Assembly (NCBI GenBank): GCA_003427395.1
Contig: BFEA01000213.1
Span: forward strand, 1,577,925 to 1,627,527
Direction of reading: 5' to 3'
Length of the DNA stretch: 49,603 nucleotides
DNA from: Chara braunii
Taxonomy: Eukaryota > Streptophyta > Charophyceae > Charales > Characeae
The notes beneath the pieces are model-generated. The model was given only the letters and a program-made list of their open reading frames with translations. It was not told the DNA's origin and ran no database searches. The translations under genes were made by a program, and so were the position numbers. Positions within the stretch are counted from its first letter, which is position 1, and each line of letters starts with the position of its first letter. Positions 31,441 through 41,665 of the stretch are shown in pieces.

Positions 31441-31700
31441 CCCTGGTGCACTCACCCTACCGCGCCCGAGCATGGTCTGCCGTCTTCCGTATCCCAACGG
31501 GCTTGCTCACGCCCAAACCTCTTACGCCAGATTGCAGGCGACCGACGGGGCACCCGCAAATGGTCCCCTCCACGGGTTTCTTCCGCCTCGTGGGCTAGTC
31601 CCCCACCGTCTTGCACGCACGTTGAACTCCTTGGCATGTGTTTCAAGACGGGCAGGATAGAGGAACTTCACCAGTTTTTCGAACACACAGAAACCCAAAC
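31441..31700 (-). pseudogene. Decayed 25S rRNA fragment, - strand
   Basis: On the - strand: CCCGTCTTGAAACACATGCC, AAGGAGT, then AAACCCGTG, GCGGGTGCCCCG, GTGAGCAAGCCCGTTGGGA and GGAAGACGGCAGACCATGC. This parallels the 25S order CCCGTCTTGAAACACGGACC, GCGGGTGCACCG, GTGAGCATGCCTGTCGGGAC, GATGGTGAACTATGC. It comes from a more 5' region of 25S than the + strand fragment, and the 3' ends of the two fragments meet near 31440. Confidence 0.8.
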
Positions 31701-32602
31701 GGGCCCGCCAAAAGAGGCGCGTGCTCAAGGTCCTCGATTGCCGTGACGGCCACCCGTGGGGGGTTTTCAATTACTCCCTACTGCAATGCCGGCCACGGGT
31801 CCTAAGTTCAGTGTCGCGCCCGTCTAAACAAAAACGAAACATAAAAATAAAAATAACAACGGTAAATAAAAAAGTATCCACAAAATAACGCCGGAATACG
31901 GCGGCGAGGGAAAAAGGAACCACTAGTATCGCTCCGACTCCGCTGACAGGAAAACCAAGGGGAATAGCCCATCGAGCCCTCGACCCCTCGGTCCCTTCAT
32001 GCCACTCCAATAATCTTGCGTTGTCACTGGCTGATCTCGATCCCTGAATCTCCCTAATGAAAGTCCGACATCGTAACCAATAATGCTAGGCCCAAGGCTG
32101 GTCCTAGCACTAGCGGTAACCTACATAAACAGTTACCACGCCGCCCGCAGGTCTAGTGAAACGTTCTACAGCCACACCTCGGCCTATCCATTAATCCTAC
32201 GACCATCAAGCCGTGCGACATTTGGCTTCCCGCTTTTGCTCTTTTGTTAACCCGGGTCATTACACCAAGCAGCCCCTTCGTCGACGTCGTCGCTCGCACG
32301 TATGCACATATTGCAGTCAAACGTTCCAATCAAGAGACGAGACCTTTTAATCCTAGTCTAAATCAAAAACAAAAATTTAGCTGGTAACTACGCCGACTTT
32401 ACAATTATCAACAAAAAAAAAAATCACACGCGCCTCAAATCTGCATGCCCACACACTCTCTATTTCTAGTCAACCACTTAGTCAGCATAAATGAAAAACA
32501 CAACTGCGACTCATGCGGCGTACTCAAACTTTAAACCAACTTATTTTTCCTGTTACTTGCAAAAACCAGGGTGGATACCGTTGTAAGCGTATTCACACTG
32601 AC
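31701..32602. other. No gene seen
   Basis: Mixed non-coding DNA. CGGGTCATTACA at about 32252-32263 resembles the GGTCATCACA terminus of family-A LTRs, but no LTR body could be matched next to it. CG-rich at first, AT-rich after ~32340. Confidence 0.45.
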
Positions 32603-33400
32603 AGCGCGGCCTAGGAAGTCACCGCCCGAAGAGGCAAGTAGGCTGCTATAACTTCAGGAGGAGCAAGCAGCTCCTCCTCATTTGCGGTGTGCAAGGATTG
32701 GCGACATACTGCTGGAGCCAAGCGCTGGACTTGGAGCGCTGCCTGGAAGAGGAGAGCAGCTGGGCGCTCAGCCTGGCTATGGTGAGCGGCCCAGTCTGAG
32801 GAGGAGGAAGAAGGGGGCGAAGGAGGAGAGTGGCAAGGTACCTACCTGGCTATGGTGGACACCATCTTCATCACGTTGATAGGTGCTGCATCTGGAAGGC
32901 CCCAGTTGGGGTAGTGCCACACCAAGGAAGCTAGAGGCAGAGTTAGGCATGGTGGCTTAATGAGCAGCGGCATAGCTGCTTTGTGTTGTCCTTTGGACAG
33001 GAGGGCAGCGACATAGCTTTGGGTTGTCCTTTGGACAGGACGGCAGAGCCCTTAATAGTCCGCCATAGCCTAGGCATGTGAGAGGAGGAAGAAGGGGGGA
33101 AGCCATGACTATGGTGGACCTGTTGTCGTATCAGCAGTAAGAGGGAACTTCGGATATTCATTCTGGTTCATCCACTCATTGTTATTATTATTGGAAGAAG
33201 AATAAGATTGGCGAAGTGAAGGAGGATGACGAAGGTGGAGAGAAAGGGGATTTGTCATTGGTCTTGCTGGTGTACATCATCTTCTTCTTTCTCTCTTCTT
33301 TGGTCTCTATCTCTTTGCAAGTGCTTTCATTTCTTTCACGATTGGGTGGCATTGTCTTTCCTTGTGAATTTGCACTTTGGAAGTGACCAGGATCGTAACA
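32603..33400 (+). mobile_element. Divergent family-A LTR, inverted relative to element A
   Basis: Reverse complement of family-A LTR sequence: GAAGTCACCGCCCGAAGAGG matches the complement of the block near 11990, the cassette donor appears as ACCTACCTGGCTATGG, and GTACATCATCTTC and GGCATTGTCTTTCC parallel the LTR start. It ends GATCGTAACA, the complement of TGTTACGATC. Much more diverged than the other copies, with a duplicated TTGTCCTTTGGACAGGA segment at ~32985 and ~33026. Solo and truncated on its left. Confidence 0.75.
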
Positions 33401-34316
33401 ATAGGGATAAAAGTTGAAGTTACCCGGGGGGGGAGGAAGGGGGGGGGGGGGGNGGATATATAGAAAAAGGGAATGGGAAAGAGGAAGGGGAGGAGGAATG
33501 GTACAAAGGGGAAAGGGAAATGTAAGGGAAAGGAAAGGAGAGAGTACAGGAAAAGCAAAGGAAGGGAAAGGAAAGAAGATGAAAAAGAAAGACTGACAGC
33601 AAAAACGATTCATGAAAAAAAAAACGGAGGTGTAAAAAAAAACGCAGAAAAACAAATTGTAAAACCGAGAATAAAAATGAAACACACACACACACAGGTG
33701 TAAGAACTGGCAGAAACACAAGGAGAGGGAAACGAGGAATGGAACCTGGGTAAAGAGAGGAAGTCAAAGCAACGGCCAGAAATAGAACAAAGGAAAGGCA
33801 GGGAGACTACTCGACAAAGAGAAACAATCAAAAAAAAGATGGAAGCGAAAAAAAAAGAAAAAAAAAACATGAAAGGAAAGGAAAGGGAGAAATGACGGGA
33901 GGGACAGAGGGAAGCAAGAAGCGAGTGAGGAAGAAAACAAAAGCCAGGAGCTTGCAATAGAGCATCGTGCAGAAATGGGGGAAGCTTTGGTGCACGGGCA
34001 ATATCTTGCAAGCGATCTGCCACCACTGTCTCCAATAATCACCCTTGCAGACTCAAAAATGGAGGGAAAACCAAAAGCAGAGAGGGAGGGAAGGGGGAAA
34101 GGAAAGAAAGAATGAGCTCAAAGGGTATTTCTGTGCATTCAACTTCAAGGAGATGACAAATGAGGAATACCTGCGCAAGAAACCCGCCTGCCACAGGTCC
34201 AATGATCAGCCCACCGGACCATGCCACACTTATCTAACAGATTAAGAACATAACAGGACGAGAAAAGTGGATATGCAGCTGTGAGGGAAGTACATGTAGT
34301 ATCAAGTTTTACATGC

Positions 34317-34397
34317 AGTATCAAGTTTGACATGGCATATTCATACTATGCATAAACGATTCTGACAGGGTATTCATTTCACAGTCACACCCAGTGA
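34317..34397. repeat. Direct repeat, unit 1 (~81 bp)
   Basis: AGTATCAAG.. through CAGTCACACCCAGTGA, repeated at 34475-34555 with the shared core GGCATATTCATACTATGCAT. Confidence 0.9.
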
Positions 34398-34474
34398 CAA
34401 TAGTCCGGTGTGAAAGTACTGACTAAGATGCAAAGATTCAAACTGCCAATACACGGTCCCAGCATTATAGAAAT

Positions 34475-34555
34475 CAGTATCGAGTTCCACATGGCATATT
34501 CATACTATGCATAAACAATTCTGACGGAATATTCATTTCGCAGTCACACCCAGTG
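34475..34555. repeat. Direct repeat, unit 2 (~81 bp)
   Basis: Second copy of 34317-34397, 158 bp downstream. Several differences are C/T or A/G. Confidence 0.9.
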
Positions 34556-34597
34556 ATGCAAGGAAAATGAGCGATAGCAAAATGACAGAAATCCAGA

Positions 34598-34927
34598 ATG
34601 CAGGGACTGGAACACGACTCTGGACCCCAACTTGGACTGAATCTCTAGGACAGTTTTATTGGGTCCCACAACAGCGGGAACCTGGATACGGAATCTGATG
34701 ACAGGATGTGAACTCATCGATCCGTTCAGGAGGCTGCATCCGGACAAAAAAGCCTTCTCCCGGATCAGAAAGAACCAAGCCAATCGGACCTCATTGTCCA
34801 GGATCGATTACTTCCTGATCTATGAGAGCCTACAAGGTGCAATCAAGGAAGCTGATATATGTCCTTCGACCGCCTTCAAAGGACTTTACCACAAGCCCAT
34901 TCAGCTGCTGCTCAATTTCAACTCGCT
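34598..34927 (+). pseudogene. LINE endonuclease fragment (third LINE)
   Basis: In one frame: RDWNTTLDPNLD-stop, then LMTGCELIDPFRRLHPDKK, LSRIDYFLIYESLQGA and YHKPIQLLLNFNS. This is the C-terminal half of an L1-type endonuclease, closest to the copy 1 sequence around 5725-5400. It is cut at its left end near the GDWN motif, carries a TGA after NLD, and is interrupted at 34928 by element C. No continuation was found to the right of element C. Confidence 0.85.
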
Positions 34928-35989
34928 TGCAATGACTTGCTGATTTCCACTGCCGAGACTGACTGCGAGGTTGTACAGTGTATCGCTGTGTGTGCTGTGT
35001 GCTTGCTGTTTTTTTTTGTTTGCACTGAGGGCCGCCCGCTGTTCTAAAAATAGTTTAGACTAACAGCAGTAGGGGCTGAGTGGTTACCGGCCCTAAGTGG
35101 CCCTGAGCCCTAAGTGCAGNGCCCGCTGTTCTAAAAATAGTTTAGACTAACAGCAGTAGGGGCTGAGTGGTTACCGGCCCTAAGTGGCCCTGAGCCCTAA
35201 GTGCAGCGGTAGGACTGATTTCGTCGAGGCCGAGTAGGCCCTAGGCTAGGATAGAGTAGAATCTACAAGTAGTTTGGGGTAGGACTGTTTGGGATTTTTG
35301 GCAATTCATTTTCACGATGCAGCGTTTGGAGCCAGGAGAGTTTTGGAGCGGCGATTGTCTGCAGGCCGCACCCTGAGACCCTCACCGCGGACAGCGGCCA
35401 TAGCCAGCCGGTTGAGGACTTGCCATAGCTGGGGCATCCTCTGCGCACCAACCCCTGTGGGTTCCTGCGAGTGGCTGGGCTGTGTGAAGACTCTTCACTG
35501 AGTCCTTGTGGGTGGCGGCAGCCATAGCTGCCGGTTCTTCGTCAGAGTTGTTCAGCGGCACTGAAGACTTCANCGCAGGATCTGTTCTTCATCTGGGTGG
35601 TTGGCGCTGGCCTCTGGGAGGCCATTCTGATGTGGCGCTACTAACTGGGTGTAGGGTAGAGAGTGGAGTGTGAGGTTCTGAGAGTGGCGAGACACTGGAA
35701 CAAACTCTGTAACGATTTCAGGTTAATTGGCTCATCATCAGTGTGTATTCCAATTGTTATCCTCGTAGGTTCTTCCTTGTGATTGGTTGTTGGGAGTATC
35801 GTCAGAGAGTGAGAAACACTGTGTGTCCTCTCCCCATTTGTGCATGGCTGTGCTTCCGCTATCTACTTTGATCTGTGTGCAGTTTGGACTCTGTCCCGTC
35901 TCCCACTTCTCTTATGCATGTATGGGCGTGTATGTGACTGTCTGTGTGTGAGTGGCGGTAAAAGTCGTCAGACAACCAAGTTCATAACA
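34928..35989 (+). repeat. Element C 5' LTR
   Basis: 1,062 bp from TGCAATGACTTGC to TTCATAACA. An ~88-bp segment (35032-35119) is duplicated at 35121-35208 with one N between, absent from the 3' LTR. The dyad GGCAGCCATAGCTGCC lies at 35517-35532. A further N is at 35572. Confidence 0.9.
35032..35208 (+). repeat. 88-bp tandem duplication in the 5' LTR
   Basis: GCCCGCTGTTCTAAAAATAG.. occurs twice, separated only by an N at 35120. The 3' LTR has it once, so this is either a new duplication or an assembly join. Confidence 0.9.
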
Positions 35990-35991
35990 GT

Positions 35992-36003
35992 TGGTATCGG
36001 AGC
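35992..36003 (+). promoter_or_regulatory. Primer binding site of element C
   Basis: TGGTATCGGAGC, two bases after the LTR. One difference from the initiator Met tRNA site. Confidence 0.88.
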
Positions 36004-37528
36004 GGGATTGGAATTGGAGCACTGAGGGTTGCGCGCAATTGGGGCATCTTCTTCATCTGGCGACATACTGGCGAGAGCTTCATGGCGATTCATCTTCCCC
36101 ACTGAGTCAACAGGGAAGAAGATTTCAAGCGGCGAAATCCGGAGTTCAGTGCTTGCACTGAGCAAGCGCACTGAGCCTGTCAGGGCGCTTGTCAGGAAGT
36201 GGCGAGAACAGGGCTAATTCGCCATAGCCAACCCTGAGGGCAGTGTTGGGAATTGCCTCAGAGTGGCGAATTACCCCTGAGGACTTCAGGGATCGCGGAG
36301 CGGCTTCATCCCTGAGTGGCGCTGAGGGAGATTGACAACCTGTGTCAATCTTAGGAGGAAATAACCCCATTTGGGGCTATTTATAGCATCAGCGGATCTC
36401 AGGTTTTGTGGCGAGATTTTATCAGTTGGCGTTTTGGGGTGCCACAGGGTCAGATTCAGTGAATCTGACTAAAGGGAGTGAAGCGCTTTAGGATCCTGAA
36501 GAGGATCAACAAGATTGAAGAAGTTTTGTGCGTGGAACAGGGAGGAGAAATTTCTGGAAGAAATTGGCGAGATGAGAGTTTCAGTCTGCCATAGCCAGAT
36601 CTTCATCAACCTCTGCAAGATACTCGGAAAGTGAGTCCGTTCCATGCACCTACCTGTATAGCGATTCAGATAGGATTAGATTAGTCAGTAATTATGGTCT
36701 ATCTGTCTGTCAGTGACTGGATGTGAAAATCGCAGACTGCATGACAGCCATAGCCATCCCTCCCCTACCTTTCTCTGCTCATTCCTCACCCTCTGTTGAC
36801 TCTTTTGCATCCAAAATTGCTTTATGACTGCCTTACAGTATTGCGCTGGATTTGTGATGCTCAGACTCAGAATCCTGTACTGGAAAAGTAGTGATACAGT
36901 GAACTGTAGTTTTGCGCTGAATCTATTTATAACCTGTGCTAATTAGGGTCAGTCATAACTCCAATTCTGACCGTCAGAATTTCGTTCTGCCAGTTCCTAG
37001 TGAATGGCAATCCAAAAATAGGCAATCCTATAGAAGCGCTTGATTGGATTTCCAGTATATCACTGGAAACAGTGAATACTGTATTTTGCCATACCCTAGG
37101 GTATGGCCACCAGAGTCATCAGGGATGGAAATTGAATTTGAGCTAGGATTCAGGGTTTCTGACTGGATCGCTCTGCTTGTTTGATCCTTTTTGTCTGTGC
37201 TTGCCCTTTTCTTTCATTCTCACTAATTACTCTTGTTTTCTAGTGGGCTCTGGAAATCTAGTGTTCCTCTGGAAGAGTGGTGGACTGTTTCTACTAACTC
37301 CAGTATGGTGCAGGGTCGGTAAAAGGAAATCTTGTGAATGATTTAACTGGACTAACTGTCTGTCTGACACCTGACCCCAGAGAAACAGTTCCGACCCAAA
37401 CCGTTTGTGCTTATTCACCCACCTGACTTTTGTGCATGAGACAACAACGATTTGGAGCGCCTGAAGGGATCTGTACATCGCTGCATACTCTCGGCTGTTT
37501 GTTTATTTTTGTGTGTTGACAGCAGAAA
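36004..37528 (+). other. Element C untranslated leader
   Basis: 1.5 kb without a supportable gene. It carries GCCATAGC at 36221, 36588 and 36747, and a palindrome-like CCATACCCTAGGGTATGG near 37090. Its length suits a packaging and translation-control region, which is inference. Confidence 0.65.
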
Positions 37529-39102
37529 ATGGCTAACCAAGTCGCTCAGCAGCAGCCACACGTAGAGGTAGTGATGAAGGTAGAAGGTGAACAGCCTGCT
37601 ACCTCCACTCCTACTCCTCCTCTGACTGCTACTTAGCGAAGGAAGAAGAAGATTCAGGAAAGATTGCAGCAGGAACAGGCCCTGCTTGATGAGTTGGAGA
37701 GACAGGAGGCAGCTGAGCTAGAGGCTGCAACAGATGCTTCACGAAAGGAGTATCTGTTGGAGCAGCTAGGCAAGGCTGTGTCTGATGAGCGCTGTGCACA
37801 GGTGACTAGGAATCTGGCGGAATGGGCCATTCTGGAACACAAATCCACCAGTTCCTACTTCACTAACTGGGATGACCGTATAGGTCGTCTGGAGCGTGGG
37901 GTGGATGATCAGGCAGCTCAACAGTCTAAGATCCTGACAGTAATCCGGGATCTGGCTGCTCAGCTGACAACAGCCAAACTGATCGATCCCCTGTCTCCTG
38001 TCCCCTCAGTAAAACCTAAACCTTCCTCTTCTCCCTCTTCAACCCCCTCTGGTTCACGCCATTCTTCCCCTTCACCACCTCCTTCCCAAAAGCCACATCC
38101 CAGCCATCTTATGCATCTGTTGCTGCAGTAGACCAAAGAGGTCCCACGATCCCAGCTCCCAACAAGTTTAGGGGGGATGACCCAAAGTCTGATGTTGGGG
38201 ACTGGGCTGCTGGGACCAAGGCCTACTTGAGGGGCTTTGTCTGTGCAAAACGGACTAAGCTGGCCACGATCCTGGGACTGCTGGAGGGACCCGCCTTGAA
38301 GTGGGCCACCTCAACTTCCAGCAGTCTGCAGCAGTCCATGGAGGACTGGGCTTTTCGGCTGGGGGTGGACAGACTTCTGCAGACCTTAGAGGACTGCTTT
38401 GCAGACAAGGAGCGGGCCCGCGAAGCTGCTGACAAGATTGCTCGCTTGGGGCAGCAGCGCTACAGCGGTACCCTGCAATCCTTGTTTGCAGAGTTCGAGC
38501 AACTTACCTCTACCCCTGGGTTGGTCATGTCCACTGATGATCTGCTGACCAACTTCTGCAAGGCAGCGCCTGAGAAGTTTGTTGTGGCCTTGTATAGCGC
38601 TGGGCACAAGGACTGGAGATCCTTTGGCCGCGAAGCCCTGGACATGGAGGCAAAACTTCATGTCCAGGCCCCCTCCTCTGACAGGAGGAAATGTGCCTTC
38701 CCTCGTGGTGGTAGAAAGGGAAAGGCAACCTTTACACATGCAGGATCTGCGTCAGCTTCTGATTCAGATTCCCCGGCTGATACACCATCAGCTGGGACTG
38801 GATCCGTTGCTGAAACAGATGTTGCAGCGGCCCTGACTCAGGCTGTTCTGGGAGTTCTGTAGCAGCAGAAGAAGTTTTCTCCCACCACAACCTCAGCCAG
38901 TGCAAAGGGGAAGGACAAGGGACGTCGGCCTTCCTCCTCCCAGAGCCCTAATCTACCCAAAGACGTCCATATGCCAGCTGACCCACTCAATCCCTCCACT
39001 CTCCCCTGGCATGACCTCAAGATCCAGGAGTGTGGAGAAGAAGAAAGGAACGAGGGGTCTGCCTTAGGTGTGAGGGACAACACTTTCTAAAGGACTGCCC
39101 TT
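37529..39102 (+). pseudogene. Element C gag with zinc knuckle
   Basis: ATG at 37529 gives MANQVAQQQPHVEV. A TAG at 37634-37636 interrupts the frame, which resumes with a coiled coil (ERLQQEQALLDELERQEAAE). After a frameshift near 38100 the capsid region follows at 38227-38862 (LEGPALKWATSTS, DRLLQTLEDCFADK, LFAEFEQLTSTPGL), ending at TAG 38860-38862. A CCHC knuckle, CLRCEGQHFLKDC, is encoded at about 39057-39098 in another frame. Order and motifs are those of Ty3 gag. Confidence 0.85.
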
Positions 39103-39204
39103 AAATGCCAGGCCCAGGACAGTCAAAAAACTGAAACAGACCCTGGGGACTGCAGTTCCCCCCAGTGCTGCACACGAGAAGATTAACAACAGTCGTATTT
39201 TTCA

Positions 39205-39600
39205 ACACCACTTCAGGACACCCTTCACCACTTCAGGATGCAGCTTGCCTAAACAGGTGGTTTTCAGGGTCTTCGGACCTTTCACCACTTCAGGACCATT
39301 CAGGTCTAAAAATCCTGAATGGTCCTGAAGTGGTGAAAGCTTCGAAGACCCCGAAAACCACCTGTTTAGGCAGGCTGCATCCTCAAGTTGTGAAGGGTGG
39401 TTTTCATGGTCTTCGGACCTTTCACCACTTCAGGACCATTCAGGATTTTCAGACTGCCCAAAACTCTCACTTGACCACTTCAGGACACCCTTCACCACTT
39501 CAGGATACAGCCTGCCTAAACAGGTGGTTTTCACGGTCTTCGGACCTTTCACCACTTCAGGACCATCCAGGATTTTCAGACTGCCCAAAAGTCTCAGTTC
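39205..39600. repeat. Foldback and direct repeat cluster between gag and protease
   Basis: Built on CACTTCAGGA units. Two ~85-bp arms, ~39225-39307 and ~39316-39399, are inverted complements around a ~8-bp loop (TCTAAAAA). Two further direct copies follow at ~39400-39450 and ~39480-39590, each with AAACAGGTGGTTTTC or GGTCTTCGGACCTTTC. A 150-codon frame runs through it (39165-39617) but only translates the repeat. It is not part of a normal Ty3 gag-pol. Confidence 0.85.
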
Positions 39601-39640
39601 AGAATTTTAATTCCTGAATATTCAGCTACCCGATAACCGC

Positions 39641-40174
39641 TTGTGTGTTGCACCTTCAGCTGCTCAGGTAGGTGAACCTGCAGCTATTTCAGTTGAGACT
39701 GTATGTAACGATGTTTGTTTGGGGACTGCGCAGGCAGCATCCTTCTGTTATGAGGATCCTGACCCGGATCAGGACCCGGGGCAGGATGAGCTTCAGTCAC
39801 TTGCTGCTTTCTTCCTTCACCTGAAGGAACAAAAGAAAAGCAAGTTTGATCTCATTCTACTTCGGCCCCTGATAAACCACATCAGGATCAAAGGGTTGCT
39901 GGACTGTGGAGCCACCAGGAACTTTATATCTCCCAGTGCTGTTAAGAAACTGCATCTGGGGATGAAAGTTCAGCAGCTGCAGCAACCTTTGCTGGTCAGA
40001 ATAGGTGACTCCACAGTGCTCACCATCAGGGAGAAGGTCCGGGGTATCCCTGTTACCTTCGACAGCGCTGGAGAAGTCAGACATAGTCTAAACTTCTACA
40101 TATTCCCTGACCTACCCTTTGACCTGGTGTTCTCTATGCAGTGGTTGAAGGCAGTCAAACCAAGGATCGACTGA
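39641..40174 (+). pseudogene. Element C protease
   Basis: Retropepsin-like fold with the active-site motif LLDCGATRNFISP and the downstream FDLVFSMQWL, matching the arrangement in element A (VDCGAPTNF, FDVVLGLGWL). It would cut the gag-pol polyprotein. The upstream part (DPDPDQDPGQDELQS) is an acidic linker. The frame ends at TGA 40172-40174. Confidence 0.85.
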
Positions 40175-40209
40175 CAGATCCCAAAGGTTGAACTACCTAA
40201 CAGACAGGG

Positions 40210-41086
40210 GTGTACCAGCCATGCATGATTGTTGCTGATCATCGCCCTAATACTTCTTGCTACTTCCTAAGAGTGAGGGAGTTTTATTTTCTCTCGCGCT
40301 TGTACGACCATGAGCCTTTGTTCATAGCTCTGGTCAAGAAAACTGACGCTCCCCCTGTTTCCTGTCCTCCTGAGATACAGCAGGTTGTGGATCAGTATGC
40401 TGATCTGATGCAGGAGCCCTTTGGACTACCCAACCGGCCAACCAAGCATCGAATCGAGCTACTACCTGCAGCAGTCCCTCCTAAGGGACGAGTTTACAGG
40501 ATGTCCCCTGCACCCTTACCAGCAAGGGCTGGATTAGGCCCAACACTTCTGAATTCGGTGCACCAGTTCTCTTTGTGCCCAAAGGGAATGGTGAGTTCAG
40601 AATGTGTATTGATTATAGGGGTGTCAATAAGATCACTAGGAAGAGTACAGAGCCACTTCCACAGTGTTCAACAAAGTCGACCTCAAATCTGGCTACCACC
40701 AGATTGAGATGGCAGAGGAGGATGTCTATAAGACAGCCTTCAAGACCAGGTATGGTACTTACGAGTTCCTGGTCATGCCATTTGGACTTTGCAATGCCCC
40801 AGGTACCTTCCAGACAGAGATGCACCGCATCTTCAGGCCTTACCTGGACAAGTTCATGGTTGTCTACCTGGATGACATCCTGGTATTCAGCAGAACTGCC
40901 AGGGAACATGTGGAGAACTTGGCTTTGGTCCTTCAGTCGTTACGCGACAACCAGTATAAGATCAACAGGGAGAAGTCCTCCTTTGGAGTTCCCTCTGTCA
41001 TCTATCTGGGTCATGTAATCTCTGGAGATGGCCTGACTCCTGAAGCAGCCAAGATAGTTGCTATTCAGGCGTGGCCACAGCCATAG
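40210..41086 (+). pseudogene. Element C reverse transcriptase
   Basis: Three frames are needed: [19 protein letters not shown] to ~40505; then [20 protein letters not shown] and [16 protein letters not shown] at ~40525-40660; then [38 protein letters not shown] (YLDD 40865-40876) and [13 protein letters not shown]. Compared with element A, about 15-20 codons are missing before WIRP and about 12 after EPLP. The frame stops at TAG 41084-41086. Catalytic Asp residues remain. Confidence 0.9.
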
Positions 41087-41665
41087 AGAGTGAGGGATGT
41101 CAGGTCCTTCATGGGTTTAGCCTCATACTACAGAAAGTTTGTCAGGAACTTTTCTGCAGTGGCTTCACCCCTGACCAACCTAACAGAGAAAGACACTCAA
41201 TTTCTTTGGTCCCTTCCCTGTCAGTTGGCCTTCACACGACTCAAGAAGGCCTTGACTCGTGCACCTGTGCTGAAGCTACCTGACCCCACTCTGCCATTCA
41301 TCCTAACCACTGACGCTAGTCAGTATGGCATTGGGGCAGTTCTTCAACAGGATGATGGGAATGGTCTACGGCCTGTAGAATTCACGAATAAGAAGATCAA
41401 GACTCAAAAGCTTCACGACTCCACCTACGAGAAAGAGTTGTATGCTCTTGTTTGTGCCTTGAAACATTGGAAACAATTTCTCCTGGGAAGACACTTCAAG
41501 ATCTTCTCAGATCACTCCACCTTATAGTGGATGAAGTCCCAGGGAGAGTTGAATGATAAGCTGGCACGATACATTCAGTTCATAGACATGTTTGACTTTG
41601 AACTTAAACATAAGAAGGGCTGCTACAACAAAGTAGCAGATGCCCTCTCTTGTAGGCCTGACTCT
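41087..41665 (+). pseudogene. Element C RT connection and RNase H
   Basis: Same frame as the RT end: VRSFMGLASYYRKFVRNFS, then RNase H with LTTDASQYGIG, EKELYALVCALKHW, FSDHSTL and ADALSCRPD. TAG at 41525-41527 falls right after SDHSTL. It would degrade the RNA strand during reverse transcription. Confidence 0.88.

Larger units (their letters stand above)
33401..34597. other. Purine-rich non-coding DNA
   Basis: From ~33410 to ~34110 the + strand is almost all A and G, including a G-run with an N at 33453. Open frames on either strand here reflect composition. A direct repeat follows at 34317-34555. No gene is supportable. Confidence 0.6.

Noticed and set aside
32252-32263. Possible LTR terminus CGGGTCATTACA
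   Set aside because: It resembles the family-A end, but the adjoining sequence on either side does not match the LTR body; kept only as a remark.
33188-33767. Phe/Leu/Pro-rich - strand frames that look like membrane proteins
   Set aside because: They mirror a purine-rich + strand tract; such frames appear on every C/T-rich strand here.
39165-39617. 150-codon open frame in element C
   Set aside because: It translates the foldback repeat cluster, including both arms of an inverted repeat, so it is not a real protein.
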